DNA from: Nitrososphaerota archaeon
GTDB lineage: Archaea; Thermoproteota; Nitrososphaeria_A; Caldarchaeales; Calditenuaceae
Reading direction: 5' to 3'
Assembly (NCBI GenBank): GCA_009889515.1
Contig: WUQR01000139.1
Location: 620,001 to 684,000, forward strand
Length of the DNA stretch: 64,000 nucleotides
The notes beneath the pieces are model-generated. The model was not told the origin of the DNA. It did no database searches and worked only from the letters and a program-made list of their open reading frames with translations. Shown here piece after piece: positions 50,773 to 58,736 of this stretch. Both the position numbers and the translations under genes were made by a program. Each line of letters starts with the position of its first letter. The first letter of the stretch is position 1.

Positions 50773-51216
50773 CTATTCAGCCGCCACTATTACTGAGTTT
50801 GAGGCTAAAATCTTCTCTTCAGCCCTAGGTGTCCAGGCCTTCGCCACTATCTTTACTGGAATGGTAAGACGGCCTTTACCGAGAACCTTGTCATACCCAA
50901 GTGATGGGAGGTCGACTACTATCTTTCCATCTTCACTTTTTGCCGTTCCCCTAGTTTTAAGCTTCTCGGCAATCACTGAGACTTGGTCCAAGTTTATCGC
51001 TTTAACTTCCCTTGACGTGGGTGGGTGGAACCCCTTCTCCCCAAAATGGTCTGGCGCGTATTTTATAATCCATGTCCACTTGTGCTTATGTCCTCCCGCC
51101 ATTCCTCGACCTCCTTTGGCTCCATGCTTTCTATGCTGGCCTATCTGCCCCCAACCATGCGTACGGGATCCACGCCTCTTCCGCACCTTCCGAAGCCTCG
51201 TGGGCATCAGAGACAC
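50773..51216 (-). CDS. rpl15: Large ribosomal subunit protein L15
   Basis: A 147-residue protein beginning MPTRLRKVRKRRGSRTHGWG (from ATG 51207) with QHRKHGAKGGRGMAGGHKHKWTW and VDLPSLGYDKVLGKGRLTIPVKI. GTG 51216 lies 27 nt downstream of a TATATAT element, so a leaderless start adding three residues is likely. First gene of the L15-secY-DUF106 unit. Confidence 0.96.
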   Translation of the reverse strand: MSLMPTRLRKVRKRRGSRTHGWGQIGQHRKHGAKGGRGMAGGHKHKWTWIIKYAPDHFGEKGFHPPTSREVKAINLDQVSVIAEKLKTRGTAKSEDGKIVVDLPSLGYDKVLGKGRLTIPVKIVAKAWTPRAEEKILASNSVIVAAE

Positions 51217-51240
51217 CCTAACTTCTCACACCAACCCCTG

Positions 51241-51249
51241 ATATATATC
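51241..51249 (-). promoter_or_regulatory. TATA box of rpl15-secY unit
   Basis: GATATATAT on the minus strand, centred about 27-29 nt upstream of GTG 51216 and in the short gap after the L30 stop. It marks a new promoter inside the ribosomal block. Confidence 0.6.
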
Positions 51250-51263
51250 CTCCCGACCACCCG

Positions 51264-51737
51264 CTAGCACATAGCCTCTATAAGCCTTCCAATCCTCTCG
51301 CCCGCATACCCTATGACCCCCTTCTGACTTACAGGGCGCTTTATACTCCCCTTGAAGCCTCCTCGGGGCGGATGGAGCCTAAAAGCGGGCTTGAAAATCC
51401 TTCTTAACACTCTAACATCCAGCTCACCTTTGCAGATCTTCTCAGCCAGCTCTTCATAGCTTGAGACGCCGAGCCTGCTGAGCTCCTCCTCAACCTTTAC
51501 ACCGGGCTGGAGATCAGCCCTCCTGAACAGCTTAACCAGCATCTCAGGCGTGGCCTCCCCCCAAGTCACATAGGGTTCAACCTTCCTTAGGATACCTCTA
51601 ACACTCGGGTTCAGGGGGAGTATGGCTGCGTGGTTCGCTCTCTTCAGGTTCAAAAGCCTCAGTGAATACTCTGTCTCAGAGTCCATCCCGGAAGGACCTC
51701 TGATCCTAATGACGATCACGGGTGGGGCTTTATCCAA
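51264..51737 (-). CDS. rpl30: Large ribosomal subunit protein L30
   Basis: A 157-residue archaeal-length L30: VIVIRIRGPSGMDSETEYSLRLLNLKRANHAAILPLNPSVRGILRKVEPYVTWGE, then LFRRADLQPG and FRLHPPRGGFKGSIKRPVSQKG. TTG start, 7 nt after S5. The order S5-L30-L15-secY is conserved. Confidence 0.95.
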   Translation of the reverse strand: MDKAPPVIVIRIRGPSGMDSETEYSLRLLNLKRANHAAILPLNPSVRGILRKVEPYVTWGEATPEMLVKLFRRADLQPGVKVEEELSRLGVSSYEELAEKICKGELDVRVLRRIFKPAFRLHPPRGGFKGSIKRPVSQKGVIGYAGERIGRLIEAMC

Positions 51738-51744
51738 AGCCTCT

Positions 51745-52353
51745 TCACCACATGCTTGGCAGAACTATGTAGTTTGTTCTCTTTAACGCGTCGTATACAG
51801 CCCCGGCCATGCTTAATGGCGTTCGCGTCTCGCCGAAGCTCCTTAGCCAGCAATCGCTTACGCCGGCCAGCCTCAGCATGATCTTGGCGATATCGCCGGC
51901 CACAAGCCCCAGCCCGCGGGGAGCAGGGAGTAGATGGACCTCGACACTACCGCACTTACCCTTCACTGTTACTCGGAGGCTGTGGGGCTCCCCGCAGGCG
52001 CACTCCCAGCTGCCACACCCCCTCTGGACATATATCAGGTTCATCTTAGCCCTGTTAACAGCCCTTTCAATAGCCATAACCACCTGGGTTGACTTGGCGG
52101 TTCCGAGCCCGATAAGACCATCTCCGTTGCCCACCGCGACTATCGCCTTATACCGCGACTTCTCGCCTGCGTCTGTCTGCCTCTGCACGAGCTTGATGTC
52201 GATTACCTCCTGCTGGAGGTTGGGGACAAGTAGATCGACTATTTCGGGCTCGGTTATCCTGTAGTTATTGGCGAATAACTCTTCTATGGAGGTTATTTTC
52301 CCCTCCTTGACAAGCCTCCCAACCAGTGTCTTCGGCTCCCACCCTGTACTCAT
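51745..52353 (-). CDS. rps5: Small ribosomal subunit protein S5
   Basis: A 202-residue protein with the S5 N-terminal double-stranded RNA-binding domain (QRQTDAGEKSRYKAIVAVGNGDGLIGLGTAKSTQV) and C-terminal fold (VEVHLLPAPRGLGLVAGDIAKIMLRLAGVSDCWLRSFGETRT). A Cys-rich insertion GCGSWECACGEPH is present, as in many archaea. Confidence 0.96.
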   Translation of the reverse strand: MSTGWEPKTLVGRLVKEGKITSIEELFANNYRITEPEIVDLLVPNLQQEVIDIKLVQRQTDAGEKSRYKAIVAVGNGDGLIGLGTAKSTQVVMAIERAVNRAKMNLIYVQRGCGSWECACGEPHSLRVTVKGKCGSVEVHLLPAPRGLGLVAGDIAKIMLRLAGVSDCWLRSFGETRTPLSMAGAVYDALKRTNYIVLPSMW

Positions 52354-52395
52354 CTATCCATCCGAGTTGCCACACCCGCCTTAAGAACCTTAGCC

Positions 52396-54663
52396 CTACG
52401 AACCAGCCCTCAAAGCTGTTGTGCCAAGAGTTAGACGGTAGGGGATGTATCTCGAGGCGAAGTAAATCACAAACCCTCTATTAATCAGGGAGGAGAATGT
52501 GTCAACTTGGAGCTGGACCTGTACTGCTGGTATGAGCCAGCCGCTGGAGAAATCCATCACATTAACAGAGTAAAGTATGTGCGACTTTCTCTGTTCATCA
52601 ATCTGGTCTAGCACAGCCCTAAGCTGCTCAGTATATTCGGGGCCGAGCCGCGGCTCTTCCGAGGCTATCTCGCGGATCCAAATAGGCGATCTTATGACTA
52701 TGTAGTCGGCGTAGCTCATCAATCTCTCCATAGCATCGCCGCCGAGTAAGGGGTCTACACCATCGACGAAAACTTCTTTCGAGCTGTCGAGATTGGCTCG
52801 CAGCTCAACCAGCAGAGGTTCAATCCACTCCACATCCCCAATTGAGACCAGACCTTCTTGTGGAGACAACACGTATACGCCGTCGAAGCCTAAAGAGTAG
52901 ACTGCCGCTGAGACTCGCCGTGCATAAAACTCGGCCAGACTAGTGTTCATGGGGAGCATCACTCCAAAAGCCATCCTATCATTCTTAACAACGAGGTGCT
53001 GATTTGCACTGAACCAGCTTGACTCATATCCCTGCATCCCATAGGACACAAGTAGATCCTTGCTCTTCGTAAACACTCCTGCTAAAACCTTAAGCCCAGA
53101 AGCCCTCAGCCCTCCCACAAGTTTGGAAAGATCGAGAAGCGTCCATCCACCCGAATCCAATCTAAACCTAAAGTACTTGGAGACTTCGCTGCGGAGGCTC
53201 AGCTGCGGGTAGTCTATGAAGAAGTCTGGAGAAAGAGGGATTACTATGTGTGTAGGCTCTCCTATGTTCCGGTATAGGTCTGGAGGTATGGTCGTGGAGC
53301 CTACTTGAAATATAGAGTCGGGGCTCTCTAGGATTGCGACTCTTAGTGGATGTGCAGGTAGCCTAACACCTGCTGGGCTGGGTAGGACAGTAACGACTAT
53401 TAATGCAACCACTATAATCGATGCAATCCCTGCCCTCTCATCCAACCTTCTCTTAAGAACTGTAAGCTTGTTCAGTGCGAGTGTGAGCTTTACAGACTCC
53501 CAGCCAGCAACTCCAGCCGCCACGAGGATTAGAGACCCTGCAAGCCCAGATTCTACTAGGCTTAGGTTGGAAACCTTCCCCATGTTTGCGGGGTCATAGC
53601 CGATAATGAAAATGCTGCCAACGATGAAAACTAGGGCAGCCATGTGAAGTAGTGTGAGTCTCCTCCTAATCTCCTTCCGCGACTCAGGGTCGTCGTGGAT
53701 CCAAGCCGCCAGCAAGAGGAGCGGAAGCCCAAGCACTAGGTATTGAACGTTTATCTTTGGAGAAGTTGCTAGAAAGAGTGTGAAGATGCCCGCAAACATT
53801 ATGGTCAAATTTCTACTGCGGTTGGGGTCAGTATACTGTTTGTAGAGTGTTATGGCGAGGGTTGCCGTGAATAGTGTCCATCCGATAGCGCCAGCAACCT
53901 CGCCTCCGATGAAAATTCCTAGTAGTGTCCAGTAGGTGAATTGCCCAACATTTGATCTGTGGTAGAGGAGCTTGCCTAGGTAGCTGGTCAGGTCGCCTAG
54001 GAATGGGAGTGAGACAACGAGGAGTATGGATGCGAATGGGATGATAAGGTTTGTGATGACACGTCTGAGACCCTGCTTTCTGATCTGGGCTAGGATTATT
54101 GATGGCAGAAGGATGACTGGATATATTTTGAACGCAGTTGCAAGGCCTAGTGAAGCTGACGCTGCCGCCATTCTCCCCGACAATAGGAGATAGAGGGCTA
54201 GCAGTGTGAAAAGGGCGGGTATTGCGTCAAACATTCCCCAGATGCTTGAGATGAAGACGGTCAGGGGGTTTAGGAGGTATATTGTGGCCAATTTGTAGGC
54301 ATCTTCCTCGCCTAGGCCCAGCTGCTTGGCCGTGAGCCACAAAACGAGCCCGCAGAGAACATCGGCCACGATGATCGGTAGCTTCAAAAAAAGGATGGAT
54401 ACCTCTCTACCTCCACCCAGCAGTGATGCAATATAGGTCGAACCGGCCAGCAGATATAACCAAGGGGGTGGATAGGCGTAAAAGCCCCATGGAAACCCCT
54501 CAAACTGTGGATAGCTGTATATGTTGATCTGCTCGCTGAGAAAAAGCTCTGAGGTTCTTAGCCACACAAATAGGTCCCAGCCATGCCCAGTATAAGCTGA
54601 GGGGGCTAGCCTAACTGCGAGGGCTAGGGCTACTATGCCGGCTAGCCTTCTCCCTCCAACCAA
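52396..54663 (-). CDS. GT-C membrane glycosyltransferase fused to an extracytoplasmic barrel-like domain
   Basis: A 755-residue protein. Residues 1 to about 430 form 10-12 membrane helices with GT-C features: an acidic first loop (GHGWDLFVWLRTSELFL) and YPQFEGFPWGFYAYPPPWLYLLAG, as in GT87/mannosyltransferases using lipid-linked sugars. After the last helix (ASIIVVALIVVTVLPSPAG) a soluble part of about 320 residues resembles an alpha/beta barrel (SLGFDGVYVLSPQEG, KVLAGVF, LYSVNVMDFSSGW). TTG start; TTAAATAAG about 30 nt upstream. Probably an envelope glycan enzyme; fold and activity of the second part are inferred. Confidence 0.75.
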   Translation of the reverse strand: MVGGRRLAGIVALALAVRLAPSAYTGHGWDLFVWLRTSELFLSEQINIYSYPQFEGFPWGFYAYPPPWLYLLAGSTYIASLLGGGREVSILFLKLPIIVADVLCGLVLWLTAKQLGLGEEDAYKLATIYLLNPLTVFISSIWGMFDAIPALFTLLALYLLLSGRMAAASASLGLATAFKIYPVILLPSIILAQIRKQGLRRVITNLIIPFASILLVVSLPFLGDLTSYLGKLLYHRSNVGQFTYWTLLGIFIGGEVAGAIGWTLFTATLAITLYKQYTDPNRSRNLTIMFAGIFTLFLATSPKINVQYLVLGLPLLLLAAWIHDDPESRKEIRRRLTLLHMAALVFIVGSIFIIGYDPANMGKVSNLSLVESGLAGSLILVAAGVAGWESVKLTLALNKLTVLKRRLDERAGIASIIVVALIVVTVLPSPAGVRLPAHPLRVAILESPDSIFQVGSTTIPPDLYRNIGEPTHIVIPLSPDFFIDYPQLSLRSEVSKYFRFRLDSGGWTLLDLSKLVGGLRASGLKVLAGVFTKSKDLLVSYGMQGYESSWFSANQHLVVKNDRMAFGVMLPMNTSLAEFYARRVSAAVYSLGFDGVYVLSPQEGLVSIGDVEWIEPLLVELRANLDSSKEVFVDGVDPLLGGDAMERLMSYADYIVIRSPIWIREIASEEPRLGPEYTEQLRAVLDQIDEQRKSHILYSVNVMDFSSGWLIPAVQVQLQVDTFSSLINRGFVIYFASRYIPYRLTLGTTALRAGS

Positions 54664-54756
54664 AACTTTTCAGGATATCACGGGTTAGACTTATTTAAGT
54701 TGATTTTCTCTGGATAGAAAAACGCTTATACAGCTAATGAGCCAACAACAATTTAG

Positions 54757-57270
54757 ATGCAGTCAAGACAAGATCAAGGGAATAAGCTTCTCCTCCTGTC
54801 TGCCGGATACGACGGCGAGAAAGGACTCGCATATCTCAAGCTTCTCAGACAGGACACTGGTAGAGTAGAGGTTAGGTATGACGACTCGGGGCATCTCCCC
54901 TACTGCTATACCGACCTCTCGCCGCAAGAGGTTCTAGAAGCTCTCAAGGACATAAGGGACAACATCGTCGAGGTGAAAGAGGAGGAGAAATTTGACGCCC
55001 TCAGACTGCGAAAGGTCAAGTTAACAAAGATAGTTGTGAAGGATCCGCTCACCATAGGCGGTAGGAAGAACTCGGTCAGAGAGCGGATAAAGACGTGGGA
55101 ATCCGACATCCCCTACCACATCAACTACCTCTACGACAAGGGCCTAATCTGCGGGATGCCCTACTATGCTTCAGGGAACAGCCTAATACCGGCGACACTG
55201 GGCTTAGACGAAGCTAGGAAACTGGCATCACAGATCAAAAAGCTAAGTGAGGAAGACCTGCACGAGGTTTCCAGCTGGATAACAGTTATGGAGGCTGAAC
55301 AGCTCGAACCTCCCTACTGTGCCCTCGACATCGAGGTTTTTAGCCCAGTAGCGACTCGCCTCCCAGACCCCTCAAAGGCCGAAGACCCTGTAATCGCCGT
55401 CTCTATCTGCGGATCTGACGGCCGGCGAGAGGTGTTCATGCTGAGAAGAGGGGACTTCTCGCTCGACACCACTGGACTGGATTTCAAGGTCTCGGTGTAT
55501 GACTCTGAGGAAAAGATGCTTGGAGACGTCTTCGACGCTCTCTCCAACTACGCGATAATCGCCACCTTCAATGGCGACCAGTTCGACCTGCCCTACCTTC
55601 ACAACAGGGCCAAGAGGCTTGGAGTTAACCGGGGCAGGAATATGATCGTGATAGGGAGGGAGGGGGCGACATTCCAGAATGCCGCCCACATTGATCTCTA
55701 CAGCTTTTTCCTAAACAAGTCTATCCAAGTCTACGCATTTGACAACAAGTACCGTGAATACACTCTAGAAGCGATCTCGCAGGCGCTTCTGGGGAAGGGG
55801 AAGATCCAGATTGAGAGGCCGATCTCGGAGCTCTCACCCCGTGAACTAGCCACATACAGTTTCGGAGACGCCCTGCTAGTCTATGAACTCCTCTCAAACA
55901 ATGAGAGGCTCATCATCAGGCTGATCCTCGTTCTATGCCGGATCAGCCGGCTCCCAATTGAAGATCTCTGCAGACACGGCGTCTCGGGCTGGATAAAGAA
56001 TCTCATCTACTTTGAGCATAGGCGAAGGGGGTGGCTGATACCTAGGCCTGAGGAGATCCTGCAGGAGAAGGGCATGACCACCACCAAGGCGATTATAGAG
56101 GGGAAGAAGTATAGGGGTGCTATAGTTGTTGAGCCAATACCTGGGATACATTTCGGAGTTAAGGTGCTCGACTTCGCCTCCCTCTACCCCTCAGCGCTGA
56201 AGAGGTGGAACTTAAGCTACGAAACTATACGCTGCCCGCACGAGGAGTGCAGGTCTAACGTCGTGCCTGAGACTGGCCACTGGGTCTGCACGAAGAGGCG
56301 CGGCCTCCAGAGCCAGATCATAGGGTCTCTCAGAGACATCAGGGTGGGGATATACAAGCCGAGAAGCTCAGACCCGTCGATACCGAGAGAAAAGAGGATA
56401 TGGTACGACGTTATACAGAAGGCTCTCAAAGTTTTCCTCAACGCCAGCTACGGCGTCTTCGGATTCGAGGAGTTCCCACTATACTGCCCGCCGCTCGCAG
56501 AGAGCACCGCGGCTATCGGCAGATACGTCTTCTCAGAGGCGATTGAAAAGGTGAGAGGGCTTGGCGGAACGATAATCTATGGTGACACTGACTCACTGTT
56601 CCTGAAAGGCTATGACGAGGAAATGCTCAAAACGCTCATCAGGTGGGCAGACGAAAGCCTAGGCCTAGACCTTGAAGTAGATAAGGAATACGTCTACGTC
56701 GTCTTATCACAGAGGAAGAAGAACTACTTAGGGCTAACCGTCAAGGGAGTGGTAGATGTAAAGGGGCTTACGGGTAAAAAGAGACACATCTTCAACCTCG
56801 CCCACCAGCTCTTCGAGCAGATGATAGAGGGTTTGAAACAGATCAGGCGGCCTGAAGACTTCGAGAAGTTCAAGGCAGACCTGGTAAAGCTGATAAGGGA
56901 AAGTTACAACAAGTTGATAAACAGAGAGTTCGAGGTCTCAGACCTCGCCTTCAGCGTCATGCTATCCAAATCCCCCGAGCAATACACCAAGACAACCCCG
57001 CCCCACGTCAAGGCCGCTCAAAAACTGGCCGCAATAGGCGTCAAAGTAGGCTCAGGCGACATAATCCAATACGTCAAGACAAAGGACAGATTGGGAGTTA
57101 CACCACTACACCCCAGAATAGAGATCAACAAGAACCAAGTGGACGTGGAGGCTTATGTCGAATACCTTAAGGGCGTTTTCCAGCAAGTGCTGGATAGCTT
57201 GGACATGGACTTCGACGAGATAGTCAGCGGCGGCAAGACTGTTAAGCGGACACTAGACGAGTTCCTTTAG
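54757..57270 (+). CDS. polB: Family B DNA polymerase with intact proofreading exonuclease
   Basis: The 837-residue replicative-type polymerase has Exo I DIE (191-193), Exo II NGDQFD (272-277) and Exo III YSFGD (367-371), so proofreading is complete. Polymerase motif A is DFASLYPS (472-479), motif B KVFLNASYGVFG (558-569), motif C YGDTDS (608-613). A Cys cluster after motif A (C493, C498, C511 in RCPHEECRSNVV...HWVC) may bind zinc. GCTTATAC lies about 30 nt upstream of the ATG. Its stop overlaps that of the convergent GTPase. Confidence 0.96.
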   Translation: MQSRQDQGNKLLLLSAGYDGEKGLAYLKLLRQDTGRVEVRYDDSGHLPYCYTDLSPQEVLEALKDIRDNIVEVKEEEKFDALRLRKVKLTKIVVKDPLTIGGRKNSVRERIKTWESDIPYHINYLYDKGLICGMPYYASGNSLIPATLGLDEARKLASQIKKLSEEDLHEVSSWITVMEAEQLEPPYCALDIEVFSPVATRLPDPSKAEDPVIAVSICGSDGRREVFMLRRGDFSLDTTGLDFKVSVYDSEEKMLGDVFDALSNYAIIATFNGDQFDLPYLHNRAKRLGVNRGRNMIVIGREGATFQNAAHIDLYSFFLNKSIQVYAFDNKYREYTLEAISQALLGKGKIQIERPISELSPRELATYSFGDALLVYELLSNNERLIIRLILVLCRISRLPIEDLCRHGVSGWIKNLIYFEHRRRGWLIPRPEEILQEKGMTTTKAIIEGKKYRGAIVVEPIPGIHFGVKVLDFASLYPSALKRWNLSYETIRCPHEECRSNVVPETGHWVCTKRRGLQSQIIGSLRDIRVGIYKPRSSDPSIPREKRIWYDVIQKALKVFLNASYGVFGFEEFPLYCPPLAESTAAIGRYVFSEAIEKVRGLGGTIIYGDTDSLFLKGYDEEMLKTLIRWADESLGLDLEVDKEYVYVVLSQRKKNYLGLTVKGVVDVKGLTGKKRHIFNLAHQLFEQMIEGLKQIRRPEDFEKFKADLVKLIRESYNKLINREFEVSDLAFSVMLSKSPEQYTKTTPPHVKAAQKLAAIGVKVGSGDIIQYVKTKDRLGVTPLHPRIEINKNQVDVEAYVEYLKGVFQQVLDSLDMDFDEIVSGGKTVKRTLDEFL

Positions 57271-58475
57271 GCCCCCCTCTTAGCAGCTGAGACGATGGAG
57301 ATCACGTCTCCGGGTCTCAGCTTGTAATCGGATGAGAGCTTAAGCTTTCTTCGCGCGTCTATGGCGTAGAGGTAGGCCTCACCTAGTTCGGAATGGATCT
57401 TGTATGCTAAGTCTCTGGGGCCTGATCCTGGCTTGAGAAGGTACACGTCTGGGAGGACATTTCCGTTCCTGTCTGTTAGCCTCGCAGGGTCTTCGACGGG
57501 AAATACCGGGATATAGCCCAAAACCCCTAGATATACCCTGTCTATGAGGTCTTGGACGCCTGTTCCCCCGTTCTTCTCCATGAAGCCTGCAAGCCTGTCA
57601 AGGGCTTTTTTCTGGGCTGGGCTGAGCTTGGATTCGTCAATTATCTTGAACGACTTGTCCCCAGGCCTATAGCTTATCAGCCCTCGCTCAGCCGCTATTC
57701 TCAGGGCCCGTTCAGCTTCCGCGCTGCAGGGGATAGTCTCATACCCGGCCTCGACGAGCCTTTTGACTCCCTTCTGTGCTCCTGGCACATCGGCCTTGTT
57801 CGCAGCAACTATTATTGGCTTTGACAACTTTCTCAGCTCGTTCACGAAAGAGCGGAGCTCCTCTTGTTTCCAGCCCGTCGGATGAGCCGGGTTTAACTCC
57901 GCCCTGCTTATAGCGGCCTCGACATCTTCCCTGCTAATCCCGAGGCCAGAGAATACGCGCGCAATCTCGTCCGAAAGAGAGGCTTGTTTCGCCTCTACGG
58001 CCCGCGCAATCCTCGGCCAGTCTCTAGAGATGATGCTTAGAAACCACTCAGCCAGCTCCCGCTCAACCAGCCTCACGTCCTCTACAGGGTCCTGAGTCCC
58101 AGGCTCAACAATGTTTCCCTCAAGATCTGTCCCACCAGAAGCATCAGCAACAACAATCAAGGCACTGGCCTGCCTAATCTCGTCAAGGAACTGGAGACCC
58201 AGCCCTCTCCCCATATGGGCTTGAGGAACGATGCCAGGGCAGTCAATAATCTGGATGGGAATAAGCCTTACACCATCCACACAGAGCGAGTTTCTGGGAT
58301 TATCCTTCACGCCCAGCTCTCTGCAAACACAGTTAAACCGGAGATAGGTCACCCCCCTGTTAGGGCTTTTAGTAGTGAATGGATAATTCGCGATTGGAAC
58401 ATCTACCATAGTCAAGGCGGAGAAGAGCGTACTCTTACCCACGTTCGGCTTCCCCACCAACCCCGCAAGCTCCAT
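57267..58475 (-). CDS. Obg/YchF-like GTPase with TGS domain
   Basis: A 402-residue translation-associated P-loop NTPase of the archaeal Obg-like family. G1 is GLVGKPNVGKSTLFSALT, the switch region is VPIANYPFTT, G3 is IDCPGIVPQAHMGRGLGLQFLDEIRQA, G4 is NKAD and the C-terminal TGS domain begins near VYLLKPGSGPRDLAYKIHSELGEAYLYAID. Residues 160-200 form a helical insertion. It converges with polB. Confidence 0.9.
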   Translation of the reverse strand: MELAGLVGKPNVGKSTLFSALTMVDVPIANYPFTTKSPNRGVTYLRFNCVCRELGVKDNPRNSLCVDGVRLIPIQIIDCPGIVPQAHMGRGLGLQFLDEIRQASALIVVADASGGTDLEGNIVEPGTQDPVEDVRLVERELAEWFLSIISRDWPRIARAVEAKQASLSDEIARVFSGLGISREDVEAAISRAELNPAHPTGWKQEELRSFVNELRKLSKPIIVAANKADVPGAQKGVKRLVEAGYETIPCSAEAERALRIAAERGLISYRPGDKSFKIIDESKLSPAQKKALDRLAGFMEKNGGTGVQDLIDRVYLGVLGYIPVFPVEDPARLTDRNGNVLPDVYLLKPGSGPRDLAYKIHSELGEAYLYAIDARRKLKLSSDYKLRPGDVISIVSAAKRGA

Positions 58476-58644
58476 CCAACTACAAGACTACAAACTGAGC
58501 TATAACCCCAGCGTCCCGCTAGGGCTCGATGAAGAATCATGGCCCGTGGACACTTCAAAGCATCTACTAACAGTCAATCATTTACAATTCAACTCAGTTC
58601 CTAAAAAGTAGGCCAGTCAGCATTTGTGTCGCCAGATGAGATGG

Positions 58645-58697
58645 TGCATTACTTTATGCATTCAACTGCATACTAATAACAGTTAGTTTTATATTAA
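58645..58697 (+). promoter_or_regulatory. hyuAB promoter with TGCAT repeats
   Basis: TGCAT occurs at 58645, 58657 and 58667, spaced 12 and 10 bases, one of them within ATGCAT; adjacent copies form inverted pairs (TGCAT...ATGCA and ATGCA...TGCAT). They lie just upstream of the TATA box GTTTTATATTAA at about 58687-58697, about 40-50 nt before the hyuA start. This is a plausible activator or repressor site. The rest of the 261-base intergenic region 58476-58736 shows nothing else I can support. Confidence 0.55.
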
Positions 58698-58736
58698 TGA
58701 GAGTTCCGCCTAAAGGTTGATGACAGGTGATAATAT

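Noticed and set aside
58645-58671. Short CRISPR-like repeats
   Set aside because: TGCAT units are only 5 bases and lack repeat-spacer structure; they fit a regulator site.
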